Assembly: GCF_000374445.1 (NCBI RefSeq)
Contig: NZ_KB894451.1
Location: 1-37,791, forward strand
DNA length: 37,791 nt
Origin: Actinokineospora enzanensis DSM 44649
GTDB taxonomy: Bacteria; Actinomycetota; Actinomycetes; Mycobacteriales; Pseudonocardiaceae
Direction of reading: 5' to 3'
The notes beneath the pieces were generated by a model. It was not told the DNA's origin, ran no database searches, and was given only the letters and a program-made list of their open reading frames with translations. The stretch's first letter is position 1, and each line of letters starts with the position of its first letter. Made by a program: the position numbers and the translations under genes. Shown one piece after another: positions 16,667-24,414 of this stretch.

Positions 16667-17532
16667 CCCGCGCCGTGACCGTCGTCGCCACCGGCCCGCT
16701 CGCCCTGGTCGAAGACCTGGGCAGGCCCGGCCACGCCCATCTCGGCGTGCCCCCCGCTGGCGCCCTGGACATCCCGGCGCTGCGCCTGGCCAACCGCCTG
16801 GTCGGCAACCCCGAGTCGGCCGCGGGCCTGGAATGCCTGCTCGGCGGTCTGGTCCTGCGTGCCGAGACATCGTGCACGATCGCCGTCACCGGCCCGAGCG
16901 TCCCGGTCACCGTCGACGACCACGTGGTCGACTCGCACGCCCCGGTCCACTTGGGACCGAACCAGGAGTTCCGCCTTGGCACGCCTGCCACCGGATTACG
17001 TTGCTACGTAGCCGTTTCCGGCGGCATCGACGTCCCGGCACACCTGGGCTCCCGGTCGACCGACCTGCTCTCCGGCATCGGCCCGGCCCCGCTCCGCGCG
17101 GGCGACGTCCTCCCGCTGGGCACCCCCGAGGGCCTCCCCGGCGGCGCCGACGCCATCCCGCCCAGCCGACCCGCCGACGACCTGACGGTCCCGGTCACCC
17201 TGGGCCCACGCGACGACTGGTTCACCGACCCCGCGGCCCAGCTGGCGGCCACGACCTGGTCGGTGTCCCCGGAGAGCAACCGGGTGGGCCTGCGCCTGCT
17301 CGGCGACCCGCTGCGCCGCGCCCCCGAGCGGGACGGGGCGGAGCTGGTCAGTGAGGGCGTGCTCACCGGCGCCGTGCAGGTCCCGCCGAGCGGCCGCCCG
17401 GTGATCTTCCTGGCCGACCACCCGACGACCGGCGGCTACCCGGCGCTCGGCTTGGTCCCGGCCGCGCACCTGGCCGCCCTGGCCCAGCTCCGACCGGGCG
17501 CCCGGGTCCGTCTGCGCGCCCGCGAGTCCTAG
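16663..17532 (+). CDS. pxpC: 5-oxoprolinase subunit PxpC (KipA-like)
   Basis: 289 residues. It has the AHS2/KipA signatures EDLGRPGHAHLGVPPAGALD at the N-terminus, YVAVSGGIDVP in the middle and GYPALGLVPAAHLAALAQL near the end. It works with PxpB. Its ATG overlaps the pxpB stop by 4 nt. The TAG stop at 17530-17532 lies in a CTAG whose other strand is the stop of the convergent pabC-like gene. Confidence 0.92.
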   Translation: MTRAVTVVATGPLALVEDLGRPGHAHLGVPPAGALDIPALRLANRLVGNPESAAGLECLLGGLVLRAETSCTIAVTGPSVPVTVDDHVVDSHAPVHLGPNQEFRLGTPATGLRCYVAVSGGIDVPAHLGSRSTDLLSGIGPAPLRAGDVLPLGTPEGLPGGADAIPPSRPADDLTVPVTLGPRDDWFTDPAAQLAATTWSVSPESNRVGLRLLGDPLRRAPERDGAELVSEGVLTGAVQVPPSGRPVIFLADHPTTGGYPALGLVPAAHLAALAQLRPGARVRLRARES

Positions 17533-18371
17533 TACTCCGACTCGTATAGCTCGTTCAGCACCACATTCAGCTCGGGGCGGTCGGGCAGCTCGACGCCGTC
17601 CAGCACCCGCACTCGGGTGATCTTGCGGACGCTGGAGACCAGGAACAGCCCGTCGCCCCCGGTCAGCTCGGCCCGCTCGATCGGCTCCACCTTGGTGCTC
17701 CACCCGGCCCGCTCGGCCGCCCGGAACAGCGCCTCCTGGGTGGTGCCCGCCAGCACCCCGCTGGTCGGCGGCGGCGTACGCAGCGTGGTGCCCTCCACCA
17801 GCACGACCGAGGATGTCGGCCCCTCCAGCACCGAGTCGTCGTCGGCGAGGAACACGACCTCGTCGGCCCCGTGCGCGTCGGCGTATCGGAGCGCGGCCAT
17901 GTTCACCGCGTATGACAGGGTCTTCGCGCCGAGTAAGAGCCACGGCGCGCGCTCCACCAGGTCCGGCGAGAAGCCCCGGGCCAGGGTGATCACCGACACG
18001 CCGTCGGCCCGCTGCCGCAGCGACTTCGCGTTCAGCGGCAGCCCCAGCGCGTAGCCGGTGGGCGTGCCGTCGCCGAACTCGGGCCCACGGGTGTAGACGA
18101 GCTTGAGGGCCATCTCACCCGGCTCGGGCCAGGCGTCGATCACGGTCCGCACCAGCCGCGTCCACGCCGCCCGGTCGGGCGCGGGCAGCTCGACCATGGC
18201 CGCCGAGCGGGCCAGCCGGTCCAGGTGCGGGTCCAGTTCCCGGGGTGTGCCGTCCACCACCAGGATGGTCTCGAACACGCCGTCCCCGCGCACCAGGCCC
18301 AGGTCGTCGACGCGGATGTGCGGGGCTTCGGGGTCGACCAGGGTTCCGTCCAGCAGGGCCAGCACGCGCAT
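17529..18371 (-). CDS. pabC: Class IV aminotransferase / aminodeoxychorismate lyase
   Basis: 280 residues, fold-type IV PLP enzyme. The catalytic Lys is in LLGAKTLSYAVNM (about residue 149); the cofactor phosphate-binding DEVVFLADDDSVLEGPTSSVVLV block follows. It resembles the actinobacterial Rv0812-type enzymes annotated as 4-amino-4-deoxychorismate lyase (p-aminobenzoate for folate), though branched-chain or D-amino acid aminotransferase activity cannot be excluded from sequence alone. Start ATG 18371 lies 7 nt after a TAGGGT -10, so it is probably leaderless and divergent from the Fur-family gene. The 3' end overlaps pxpC by 4 nt, tail to tail. Confidence 0.85.
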   Translation of the reverse strand: MRVLALLDGTLVDPEAPHIRVDDLGLVRGDGVFETILVVDGTPRELDPHLDRLARSAAMVELPAPDRAAWTRLVRTVIDAWPEPGEMALKLVYTRGPEFGDGTPTGYALGLPLNAKSLRQRADGVSVITLARGFSPDLVERAPWLLLGAKTLSYAVNMAALRYADAHGADEVVFLADDDSVLEGPTSSVVLVEGTTLRTPPPTSGVLAGTTQEALFRAAERAGWSTKVEPIERAELTGGDGLFLVSSVRKITRVRVLDGVELPDRPELNVVLNELYESEY

Positions 18372-18378
18372 GCGCGGA

Positions 18379-18405
18379 ACCCTACGCGGGCCGAGGGCCT
18401 ACCAT
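18379..18405. promoter_or_regulatory. Divergent leaderless promoter pair pabC/fur
   Basis: In the 41-bp gap, the minus strand has TAGGGT (18379-18384) 7 nt before the pabC ATG, and the plus strand has TACCAT (18400-18405) 7 nt before the Fur-family GTG at 18413. The two -10 elements are only 15 bp apart, so one bound regulator could affect both. Confidence 0.55.
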
Positions 18406-18412
18406 CGACGGG

Positions 18413-18856
18413 GTGGAAACCCGCCCGCTGGAGGACCGCCGCGCGCAGCTGAAGGAGACGCTGCACGAGCGCGGGATGCGGATGACGCCGCAGCGCCAGC
18501 TGGTCCTGGACGCGCTGCTGGAGCTGGCGCACGCCACCCCCGAGCAGGTCTGCAGGCAGGTGCAGCGAACCACGCCCACGGTCAACGTCACCACGATCTA
18601 CCGCACCCTGGAGCTGCTGGAGGGCCTCGGCCTGGTCCGGCACACCCATCTCGGCCACGGCGCGCCCACCTACTCGGTGTTCGAGCACCAGCACGTCCAC
18701 CTGGTCTGCCACCGTTGCGGCCGGGTCGACGAGACGCCGCGCGCGGTCATGGACGAGCTGTGCGGAACACTCCGGGCCCAGCACGGGTTCGTCCTGGATG
18801 CCAGCCATCTCGCGTTGTCCGGCACCTGCCAGAGCTGCTCCCAGGAGAACCAGTGA
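18413..18856 (+). CDS. Fur-family metalloregulator (possibly Nur-like)
   Basis: 147 residues from GTG 18413, 7 nt after a TACCAT -10. The winged helix (about 20-85) includes TVNVTTIYRTLELLEGLGLV; a His-rich hinge HTHLGHG...FEHQHVHLVCH holds metal ligands; two CxxC pairs (Cys 99/102 and 139/142) form the structural zinc site. The metal sensed cannot be told from sequence. Its position beside ygfZ and near an rsiG homologue resembles the nickel regulator Nur locus of Streptomyces (inference). The stop overlaps the ygfZ GTG (GTGA), so the two are coupled. Confidence 0.87.
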   Translation: METRPLEDRRAQLKETLHERGMRMTPQRQLVLDALLELAHATPEQVCRQVQRTTPTVNVTTIYRTLELLEGLGLVRHTHLGHGAPTYSVFEHQHVHLVCHRCGRVDETPRAVMDELCGTLRAQHGFVLDASHLALSGTCQSCSQENQ

Positions 18857-19971
18857 CCGATCGCTCGCCGATCCTCGACCTGCCCGGCGCCGTGCGCGCC
18901 CCCGACGACAGCATCGACTCCGGGGTCCCGTGGCACTTCGGCGACCCGTTCGCGGAGCAGCGCGCGGCCGCGCGCAAGGTCGCGGTGGTCGACCGCTCGC
19001 ACCGGGAGCTGATCGCGGTCCCGGGCGCGGAGCGGCTGTCCTGGCTGCACCTGGTGCTCTCGCAGCACCTGACCGAGCTGGCCGATGGCGCGGGCACGGA
19101 GGCGCTGGTGCTCGACAGCCAGGGCCGGGTCGACGCACACATGCTGGTCGCGCACCTGGACGGCACGGTCTGGCTGGACACCGAGCGCGGCGCGGTCGCC
19201 ACCGGCGCGCGCGGTGGCCGGGTGCCGCTGCTGGAGTACCTCGGCCAGATGGTGTTCTGGTCCAAAGTGGAGCCCCGGGACGCCACCGGTGAACGCGCCG
19301 TGCTGTCCGTGGTCGGCCCGGAGACGCCCGCCCTGCTGACCGCCGTCGGCCTGCCCGTGCCCACCGGCGCGTACGCGGTCGCGGGCGGCTCGGCGGTGAT
19401 CGTGCGCCGGATGCCGTGGCCCGGTCACGACGCCGCCGACCTGCTGGTCCCGCGCGCCGACCTGGTCGCCTGGTGGACCCGGCTGACCGAGGCGGGCGCC
19501 CGCCCGATGGGCACGCTCGCCTTCGACGCGCTCCGGGTGGAGTCGCTACGCCCCCGACTGGGCGTGGACACCGACGAGAAGACCATCCCGCACGAGGTGA
19601 ACTGGATCCACGTCGCCGCGCACGTGGCCAAGGGCTGCTACCGGGGCCAGGAGACGGTGGCCAAGGTGCACAACGTCGGCCGCCCGCCGCGCCGCATGCT
19701 GCTGCTGCACCTCGACGGCGGCGCCGACACGCTCCCGGCCACCGGCGACCCGGTGTTCGCGGGTGAGCGCGAGATCGGGCACGTCGGCTCGGTCGTGCAG
19801 CACCACGAGCTGGGCCCGATCGCGTTGGCCCTGCTCAAGCGCTCGATCGGGCCGGGCACGGACCTGGTGGTCGGCGGCGGGAACCCGGTCGCCGCGTCCA
19901 TCGACCCCGACTCGGTCCCGGCCGACACGCCTGCGCTTGGCCGGGCCGCCGCTCAGGGCCTGCGCGGCTGA
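18853..19971 (+). CDS. ygfZ: Tetrahydrofolate-binding YgfZ (iron-sulfur protein maturation)
   Basis: 372 residues from GTG 18853, with AGGAG about 6 nt upstream inside the fur-like gene. The signature KGCYRGQE is at 260-267; the N-terminal GcvT-like folate-binding domain includes AVVDRSHRELIAVPGAERLSWLH-type sequence, and a C-terminal barrel follows. YgfZ helps repair or assemble certain Fe-S enzymes using folate. It is coupled to a Fur-family regulator, which is sensible for Fe-S metabolism. Confidence 0.92.
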   Translation: MTDRSPILDLPGAVRAPDDSIDSGVPWHFGDPFAEQRAAARKVAVVDRSHRELIAVPGAERLSWLHLVLSQHLTELADGAGTEALVLDSQGRVDAHMLVAHLDGTVWLDTERGAVATGARGGRVPLLEYLGQMVFWSKVEPRDATGERAVLSVVGPETPALLTAVGLPVPTGAYAVAGGSAVIVRRMPWPGHDAADLLVPRADLVAWWTRLTEAGARPMGTLAFDALRVESLRPRLGVDTDEKTIPHEVNWIHVAAHVAKGCYRGQETVAKVHNVGRPPRRMLLLHLDGGADTLPATGDPVFAGEREIGHVGSVVQHHELGPIALALLKRSIGPGTDLVVGGGNPVAASIDPDSVPADTPALGRAAAQGLRG

Positions 19972-20004
19972 CTCCGTCGCTGGGGCAGGCACGGGGGGCT
20001 GTGC

Positions 20005-20010
20005 CAGGAT
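20005..20010 (+). promoter_or_regulatory. -10-like element for BKACE gene
   Basis: CAGGAT, 6 nt, ATG at 20017, again with no ribosome-binding site. The first base deviates from TANNNT. Confidence 0.35.
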
Positions 20011-20016
20011 CGCGCC

Positions 20017-20850
20017 ATGTCCTCCGCCACCCCCGGAACGCTGATCACCGTCGCGCCGACCGGCGCCGAACACCGCAAGCAGGACGTGCCGAACCTCCCG
20101 GTCACCCTGGAGGAGCTGACCCGGACCGCGCAGGACTGCGGGCGGGTGGGCGCGTCGATGATCCACATCCACATCCGGGACGAGCACGCCCAACCCACTC
20201 TCGACCTGGGCAGGCTCAAGGACACCGTGGCCGCCGTGCGCGAGTGCTCGAACCTGATCGTGCAGCTGTCCACCGGCGGCGCGGTGACCGACCCGGAGTC
20301 CGACCGGCTGGCGGTGCTCGACGCCCTGCCGGACTCGGCGTCCTGCACCATGGGCACGGTCAACTTCGGCGACGACGTGTTCCTGAACCGCTGGGGGTTC
20401 ATCGTCGAGCTGCACAAACGCATGCAGGAGCGGCGGATCGTCCCGGAGTACGAGATTTTCGACCTCGGCCAGCTGACCACCCTGCGCAGGCTGCTGGACC
20501 AGCACGGCCTCCCCGCAGGCGGCCACGTGCACCTGGACCTGGTGATGGGCGTCCCCGGCGGCATGCCGGGCGACACCGAGACCCTGGCCGCCGCGCTGCG
20601 CTGGATCCCCGAGGGCGCCACCTTCTCGGCGACCGGCGTCGGCCGCACGACCCTCCCGGTGCTGCTCGCGTCGCTGTCGGCGGGCGGACACGTTCGGGTG
20701 GGGATGGAGGACACCCTCTCCTACGCCAAGGGCGACCCGGTGCGCGACAACGCCCAGCTCGTGGCCCGCGCGGCCGGTTTGGCGAGGATTGCTCAGCGTC
20801 CACCGATTGGTCCGGAAGAGTCGAGGGTACTTCTGGGGGTGGCGAGCTGA
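20017..20850 (+). CDS. BKACE-family beta-keto acid cleavage enzyme (DUF849)
   Basis: 277 residues, a TIM-barrel protein of the 3-keto-5-aminohexanoate cleavage family. Family marks: VAPTGAEHRKQ near the start, SMIHIHIRDEH with the metal-binding His pair, VQLSTGGAVTDP, SCTMGTVNFGDDVF, and HVRVGMEDTLSYAKG near the C-terminus. Such enzymes condense a beta-keto acid with acetyl-CoA and release acetoacetate plus a new CoA ester; the substrate here is unknown. The gene stands alone with a probable leaderless start and is followed by the rsiG-like gene. Confidence 0.85.
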   Translation: MSSATPGTLITVAPTGAEHRKQDVPNLPVTLEELTRTAQDCGRVGASMIHIHIRDEHAQPTLDLGRLKDTVAAVRECSNLIVQLSTGGAVTDPESDRLAVLDALPDSASCTMGTVNFGDDVFLNRWGFIVELHKRMQERRIVPEYEIFDLGQLTTLRRLLDQHGLPAGGHVHLDLVMGVPGGMPGDTETLAAALRWIPEGATFSATGVGRTTLPVLLASLSAGGHVRVGMEDTLSYAKGDPVRDNAQLVARAAGLARIAQRPPIGPEESRVLLGVAS

Positions 20851-20905
20851 GCACCGAAGTCGCCAAGATATGGCGATCGAGCACCGAGTGGCGGAGGATG
20901 TGCCC

Positions 20906-21484
20906 GTGATCGAAGTCCGTCCGGGAGGGCGCAGGCGGATCGACCGGGTCCTGTCGCCGGAGTACGTCGCCGACCTGGCCGCCCTGGACCTGGCCGAGGT
21001 CCGGGTCCGCCGCGACGACGCGGCGCAGGAGGAGACGGACCTGTCCTACCTGCGCAGGCTGTTGCATGGCCGGATCGACATCGTCCGCGCCGAGCAACGC
21101 CGCCGGGCCACCGGCGAGTCCACCTCGGTGGTGGACCAGCTCGCGGCGATCCTCGCCGACAACGCCGTCGCCCCGGCCACCGGCTCCGGTCGCTACCAGT
21201 CCATGGAGCCCTCCCGCGCCGAGGCCCACCGCAGGCACGTCGAGGCCCTGGTCTCCGACGCCGACCTGTCGGACGTCGGCTCCCTGTCGGACGACCGCCT
21301 CGCCCTGGCCCTGCTGACCTACCAGCAGGAGGAGTCCTCGGTCTCCCAGCGCCGCCGCGAGGTCCAGCGGGTCATGGACCTGCTCAACGACGAGATCGGC
21401 GGCCGCTACCGGGCGGGCAGCGCCTCCGTCGACGAACTGCTCGCCGCCGAACGCGGCAAGCGCCCAGAGGGAGATCGACGCTGA
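20906..21484 (+). CDS. rsiG: RsiG-like c-di-GMP-binding anti-sigma factor (AmfC-type)
   Basis: 192 residues from GTG 20906, chosen because GGAGG lies 8 nt upstream; an in-frame ATG at 20870 lacks such a site. The protein is mostly helical and has the repeated c-di-GMP signature of RsiG, E-xxx-S-xx-R-xxx-Q-xxx-D. Copy 2 is exact (E143, S147, R150, Q154, D158). Copy 1 is the same with His for Gln (E43, S47, R50, H54, D58). In Streptomyces, RsiG loaded with c-di-GMP holds the sporulation sigma factor WhiG inactive; the family was long annotated as aerial mycelium formation protein. No whiG gene is in the window. The TGA overlaps the proposed CTG start of the asparaginase gene. Confidence 0.85.
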   Translation: MIEVRPGGRRRIDRVLSPEYVADLAALDLAEVRVRRDDAAQEETDLSYLRRLLHGRIDIVRAEQRRRATGESTSVVDQLAAILADNAVAPATGSGRYQSMEPSRAEAHRRHVEALVSDADLSDVGSLSDDRLALALLTYQQEESSVSQRRREVQRVMDLLNDEIGGRYRAGSASVDELLAAERGKRPEGDRR

Positions 21485-22446
21485 ACAACCCCGTCTTAGT
21501 CGAGGTCCTCCGCTCGGGCTTCGTCGAATCCATCCACCGCGGCTCCGTGGTCGTCCTCGGCCCCGACGGCACCGTCCGGCTTGCCATCGGCGAGGTGCAC
21601 GAGCCGGTCTTCACCCGGTCCTGCAACAAGCCCCTCCAGGCCCTCGGCCTGCTGCGCGCCGGTCTGGACCTTCCCGACGACGCGGACCTGGCGGTCGGGT
21701 GCGCCTCGCACAGCGGCGAGGCGGAGCATGTCGAGCAGGTCATCGGGATCCTGACGAAGAACGGTCTCGCGGAGTCCGATCTGGGCTGCCCGCCGGACTG
21801 GCCGATGAACGAGGCGAGCCGGAACCGGGTCATCGCGGGCGGTGGTGGTAAGCGGGCCGCGGCGATGAACTGCTCCGGGAAGCACGCGGCGATGGTGGCC
21901 ACGAGCGCGCAGCAGGAGTGGGATGTCCGGGGATATCTGGACCCCGAGCATCCGGCGCAGACCTCCATCGCGGATGCCGTGGAGGATATGACGGGGGAGC
22001 GGATCACGACCATCGGGATTGATGGCTGTGGCGCGCCTTTGTTCGCCTTGACCCTCACCGGCTTGGCCACCGGGTATACCCGGCTGGTGACCGCAGCTCA
22101 GGGGACCCGGCGGCGGCGGGTGGCGGACGCCATGCGGTCCCACCCGCATCTGGTCGGTGGGACCGACCGGGATGACACGGAGTTGATGCAGGCCATCCCC
22201 GGGCTGCTGGTCAAGGGTGGCGCCGAAGGTGTGCACGCCATGGTCCTGGCCGATGGCACGGCCATGGCCATGAAGATCGACGATGGCGCGCCCCGACCGC
22301 GCACACCGATCCTCGTGGGTGTTCTTCGGGCTCTGGGGTATGACGCTCCCGAGTTGGAGGAGAAGGCGGAGCGGGATGTGCTGGGCGGCGGCGTCCCGGT
22401 GGGCGCGGCCCGCATGACCGAGGGTCTGCTGGACAACCTCGTCTGA
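21481..22446 (+). CDS. Type II-like asparaginase, CTG start
   Basis: 321 residues if begun at CTG 21481. The conserved family N-terminus PVLVEVLRSGFVESIHRGSVVVL is encoded from 21490 on, but no ATG, GTG or TTG precedes it in frame; a GAGGGAG site lies 7 nt before the CTG. Starting at GTG 21547 would remove the conserved strand. Other family marks: HEPVFTRSCNKPLQA, GCASHSGE, NCSGKHAAM and GIDGCGAPLFALTL. The family (asparaginase II, thermolabile Rhizobium etli type) hydrolyses L-asparagine to aspartate and ammonia. Codon 6 is TTA (21496-21498), rare in this GC-rich context. The CTG overlaps the rsiG stop (CTGA). Confidence 0.85.
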   Translation: MNNPVLVEVLRSGFVESIHRGSVVVLGPDGTVRLAIGEVHEPVFTRSCNKPLQALGLLRAGLDLPDDADLAVGCASHSGEAEHVEQVIGILTKNGLAESDLGCPPDWPMNEASRNRVIAGGGGKRAAAMNCSGKHAAMVATSAQQEWDVRGYLDPEHPAQTSIADAVEDMTGERITTIGIDGCGAPLFALTLTGLATGYTRLVTAAQGTRRRRVADAMRSHPHLVGGTDRDDTELMQAIPGLLVKGGAEGVHAMVLADGTAMAMKIDDGAPRPRTPILVGVLRALGYDAPELEEKAERDVLGGGVPVGAARMTEGLLDNLV

Positions 22447-22459
22447 ACCAGGCGTCTGC

Positions 22460-23344
22460 TCAGTTCAATTGCTCCCGGGAAGCCAGATCCCCCCAGAAAT
22501 CCCGCAGCCGTTCAAACCGCTCGCCGACCACTTCCGGATTCGACTCCTCGATCGCGTCCAGGATCGCGTGCACGTCCTCGGCCGACGTATCCTCCGTCAG
22601 CTCCTCATCGGACAACAACTGCACCAGGCCGCCATAATCCAGCTCCACAGCGGACCCGCCCGCGAAGTTCCCCAGCCACTGCGCGGTGTCCGCGAGCACC
22701 TTCGTCGGCCCGGTCTCGCCGAACGTCCGCCGGGTCAGCTTCAGCGCCCGGTCGACCCGCTTCAGCGCGTCCCCGATGCTGGCGTGCCAGTACACCTGCC
22801 GCCTGCTGTCCTCCGGCGGCGCCAGCACCAGCTTCCGCTGCGCCGGGTCGACCAGCGCGAACCAGGGCAACGGCACCGTCCAGGTGGTGGACACGACGTG
22901 CACGGCCCCGCTCGGAAGTTCACCCAATATGTTGGTTGCCTTCTTCCGCACCGACTCCGGCGTGCTGGTCAGCACGGCCGTCCGCAGCACCGAGGTCGAC
23001 GTGGCCAGGAACCCCACCATCGCGGCGGCCGACCGGGCCCGCAGGTCCAACGGGCACACCAGCGGCCCCGGACCGGCGCCGATCTCGGCCATCGGGACCT
23101 CGGCCGGGTCCAGCACCAACACATCCCGCAACGAACTGGGAGCCGGGCGCCCGTCGGCCAGCTCACCGGGCAGGGCGCCACCGGTCAGCTGTGACTTGAG
23201 CCACACCTCACGCTCGCGGGTGGCCGCGTCGACCCGATCGAGGCCGGTCGACTCCACAGCGCTGCGGAGCAGGCCCGCCAGCGGCTCGGGGAACGCGGAC
23301 AGGGGTTCGTACACCCGCAGGTAGGCGACGAACGGACGAGGCAC
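22460..23344 (-). CDS. Conserved actinobacterial protein of unknown function
   Basis: 294 residues, GTG start at 23344 (reads PRPFVAYLRVYEPLSAF). I recognise it as widely conserved in Actinobacteria near purine genes but know no function. No signal peptide, membrane segment or catalytic motif is visible. The middle has an aromatic-rich STTWTVPLPWFALVDPAQRK block; the C-terminal 70 residues are acidic and helical. AACCAT lies 6 nt before the GTG on the minus strand, so a leaderless start is possible. It converges on the asparaginase gene with a 13-nt gap. Confidence 0.75.
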   Translation of the reverse strand: MPRPFVAYLRVYEPLSAFPEPLAGLLRSAVESTGLDRVDAATREREVWLKSQLTGGALPGELADGRPAPSSLRDVLVLDPAEVPMAEIGAGPGPLVCPLDLRARSAAAMVGFLATSTSVLRTAVLTSTPESVRKKATNILGELPSGAVHVVSTTWTVPLPWFALVDPAQRKLVLAPPEDSRRQVYWHASIGDALKRVDRALKLTRRTFGETGPTKVLADTAQWLGNFAGGSAVELDYGGLVQLLSDEELTEDTSAEDVHAILDAIEESNPEVVGERFERLRDFWGDLASREQLN

Positions 23345-23488
23345 CCGGACATGGTTTCACGGACGGCGACGGCCGTGGCGTCCGGGCGAGGGTGTTCTTG
23401 GTGATGTCAGGTTCTGCACACCGTGCCGCGTCGCATCGAACCCCCTCAGCACGGTACGGTAGTTAGCAGGAATCAACTGTCGACATCT

Positions 23489-23518
23489 ACGGGGCCGCCG
23501 TTCCCCCGGCCGCCCCGT
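23489..23518 (+). other. 5'-UTR hairpin before the DUF3073 gene
   Basis: Stem ACGGGGC/GCCCCGT (23489-23495 with 23512-23518), continued inward after a mismatch by GCCG/CGGC around a TTCCCC loop. It sits 22 nt upstream of the ATG, just before the AGGGGG ribosome-binding site. A promoter -10 candidate TACGGT is near 23455. It may stabilise the mRNA or control access to the ribosome-binding site. Confidence 0.4.
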
Positions 23519-23540
23519 CACTGTGCGAGGGGGTCGAGCC

Positions 23541-23726
23541 ATGGGGCGCGGCCGAGCTAAGGCCAAGCAGACGAAGGTGGCCCGGGAGCTCAAGTACAGC
23601 TCACAGCCGACGGACTTCGCGGCACTGCAGCGTGAGCTGTCGGGCGGCAAGTCCGACGAGGGTCACGAGAACGGCGACCGCTTCGACGACTCGTCCGAGG
23701 ACGAGTACGACGACTACCGGCGTTGA
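23541..23726 (+). CDS. DUF3073 small protein
   Basis: 61 residues, ATG 23541 with a GAGGGGG site upstream. A basic N-terminus (GRGRAKAKQTKVARELKY) is followed by the conserved YSSQPTDFAALQREL and a very acidic C-terminus (DDSSEDEYDDY). This charge-split layout is the DUF3073 family (Rv0810c in M. tuberculosis). Function unknown; the basic head could bind nucleic acid. It is a single gene with its own terminator at 23732-23756. Confidence 0.9.
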   Translation: MGRGRAKAKQTKVARELKYSSQPTDFAALQRELSGGKSDEGHENGDRFDDSSEDEYDDYRR

Positions 23727-23731
23727 ATGCC

Positions 23732-23756
23732 GGGTCCAGCGGACGCCGCTGGACCC
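23732..23756 (+). terminator. Terminator after DUF3073 gene
   Basis: 11-bp perfect stem GGGTCCAGCGG/CCGCTGGACCC with loop ACG, 5 nt after the stop. Confidence 0.8.
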
Positions 23757-23780
23757 CTTCCGCCGCACACCCCTCGCAAT

Positions 23781-23826
23781 CGTGCCGTGCAGGCCGCCTC
23801 CGTCCCGGGACGGCCTGCACGGCACG
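23781..23826. terminator. Second, long hairpin between DUF3073 and arfB genes
   Basis: 16-bp perfect inverted repeat CGTGCCGTGCAGGCCG (23781-23796) with 23811-23826, loop of 14 nt containing the palindrome TCCCGGGA. Likely terminates transcripts from one or both sides; the arfB stop is 131 nt away on the minus strand. Confidence 0.65.
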
Positions 23827-23957
23827 GTTCCGAACGCTCGCGGGCGGTGTGCCCCAGGTCGGCTGATCCCCCGGGGTCCGCGCGGCCGTTTCGGCGATCC
23901 CACCGGGCGCCCGCCGAGTCCACTGTGGTCTGATGACCGACCGTCGAAAGCGACGAA

Positions 23958-24395
23958 TCAGTAGTCCCGGGGGATCCGCCTGCCCCGCTTGGTCTCAGAC
24001 CGCCGCTTCTTGTCGGTGATCCGACGCTCCCGCGACCCGCGCGACGGCTTGGTGTCGCGCCGCGACGGCGGTGGCGGTTCGGCGGCCTGCCGGAGCAGCC
24101 GACCAAGCCGCTCCCGCGCGGCGGCCCGGTTCGCCAGCTGCGCTCGGTGCTCACTGGCCGCGATCGTGATCACCCCGTCGACCAGCCTGCCCGCCAGCCT
24201 GGCCAGCATCCGCTCCCGCAGGTGGTCGGGGATCGACGGTGAGCCTGCCACGTCGAAGGACAGCTCCACCCGGCTGTCGGCGGTGTTCACGCCCTGCCCG
24301 CCAGGACCCGACGACCGGGAGAACCGTTCGCGCAGCTCACCCGCCGGGATCACCAGCGCTCGGGACACCACCAACTCGGACACGACGTTCAGCAT
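23958..24395 (-). CDS. arfB: ArfB/YaeJ-like peptidyl-tRNA hydrolase release factor
   Basis: 145 residues. The GGQ catalytic motif lies in SSGPGGQGVNTADSRVEL (GGQ at 32-34), followed by a basic C-terminal tail (RDTKPSRGSRERR, KKRRSETKRGRR) that in ArfB threads into the empty mRNA channel. There is no codon-recognition domain, so it should rescue stalled ribosomes on non-stop mRNAs. The ATG at 24395 lacks a clear ribosome-binding site; GTG codons at residues 5 or 9 are alternatives. Confidence 0.88.
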   Translation of the reverse strand: MLNVVSELVVSRALVIPAGELRERFSRSSGPGGQGVNTADSRVELSFDVAGSPSIPDHLRERMLARLAGRLVDGVITIAASEHRAQLANRAAARERLGRLLRQAAEPPPPSRRDTKPSRGSRERRITDKKRRSETKRGRRIPRDY

Positions 24396-24414
24396 GCCTG
24401 ACCAGGCAAGCGGT

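Noticed and set aside
23523..23540. GTG upstream of the DUF3073 ATG
   Set aside because: It falls before the AGGGGG ribosome-binding site and would add residues absent from the conserved family start.
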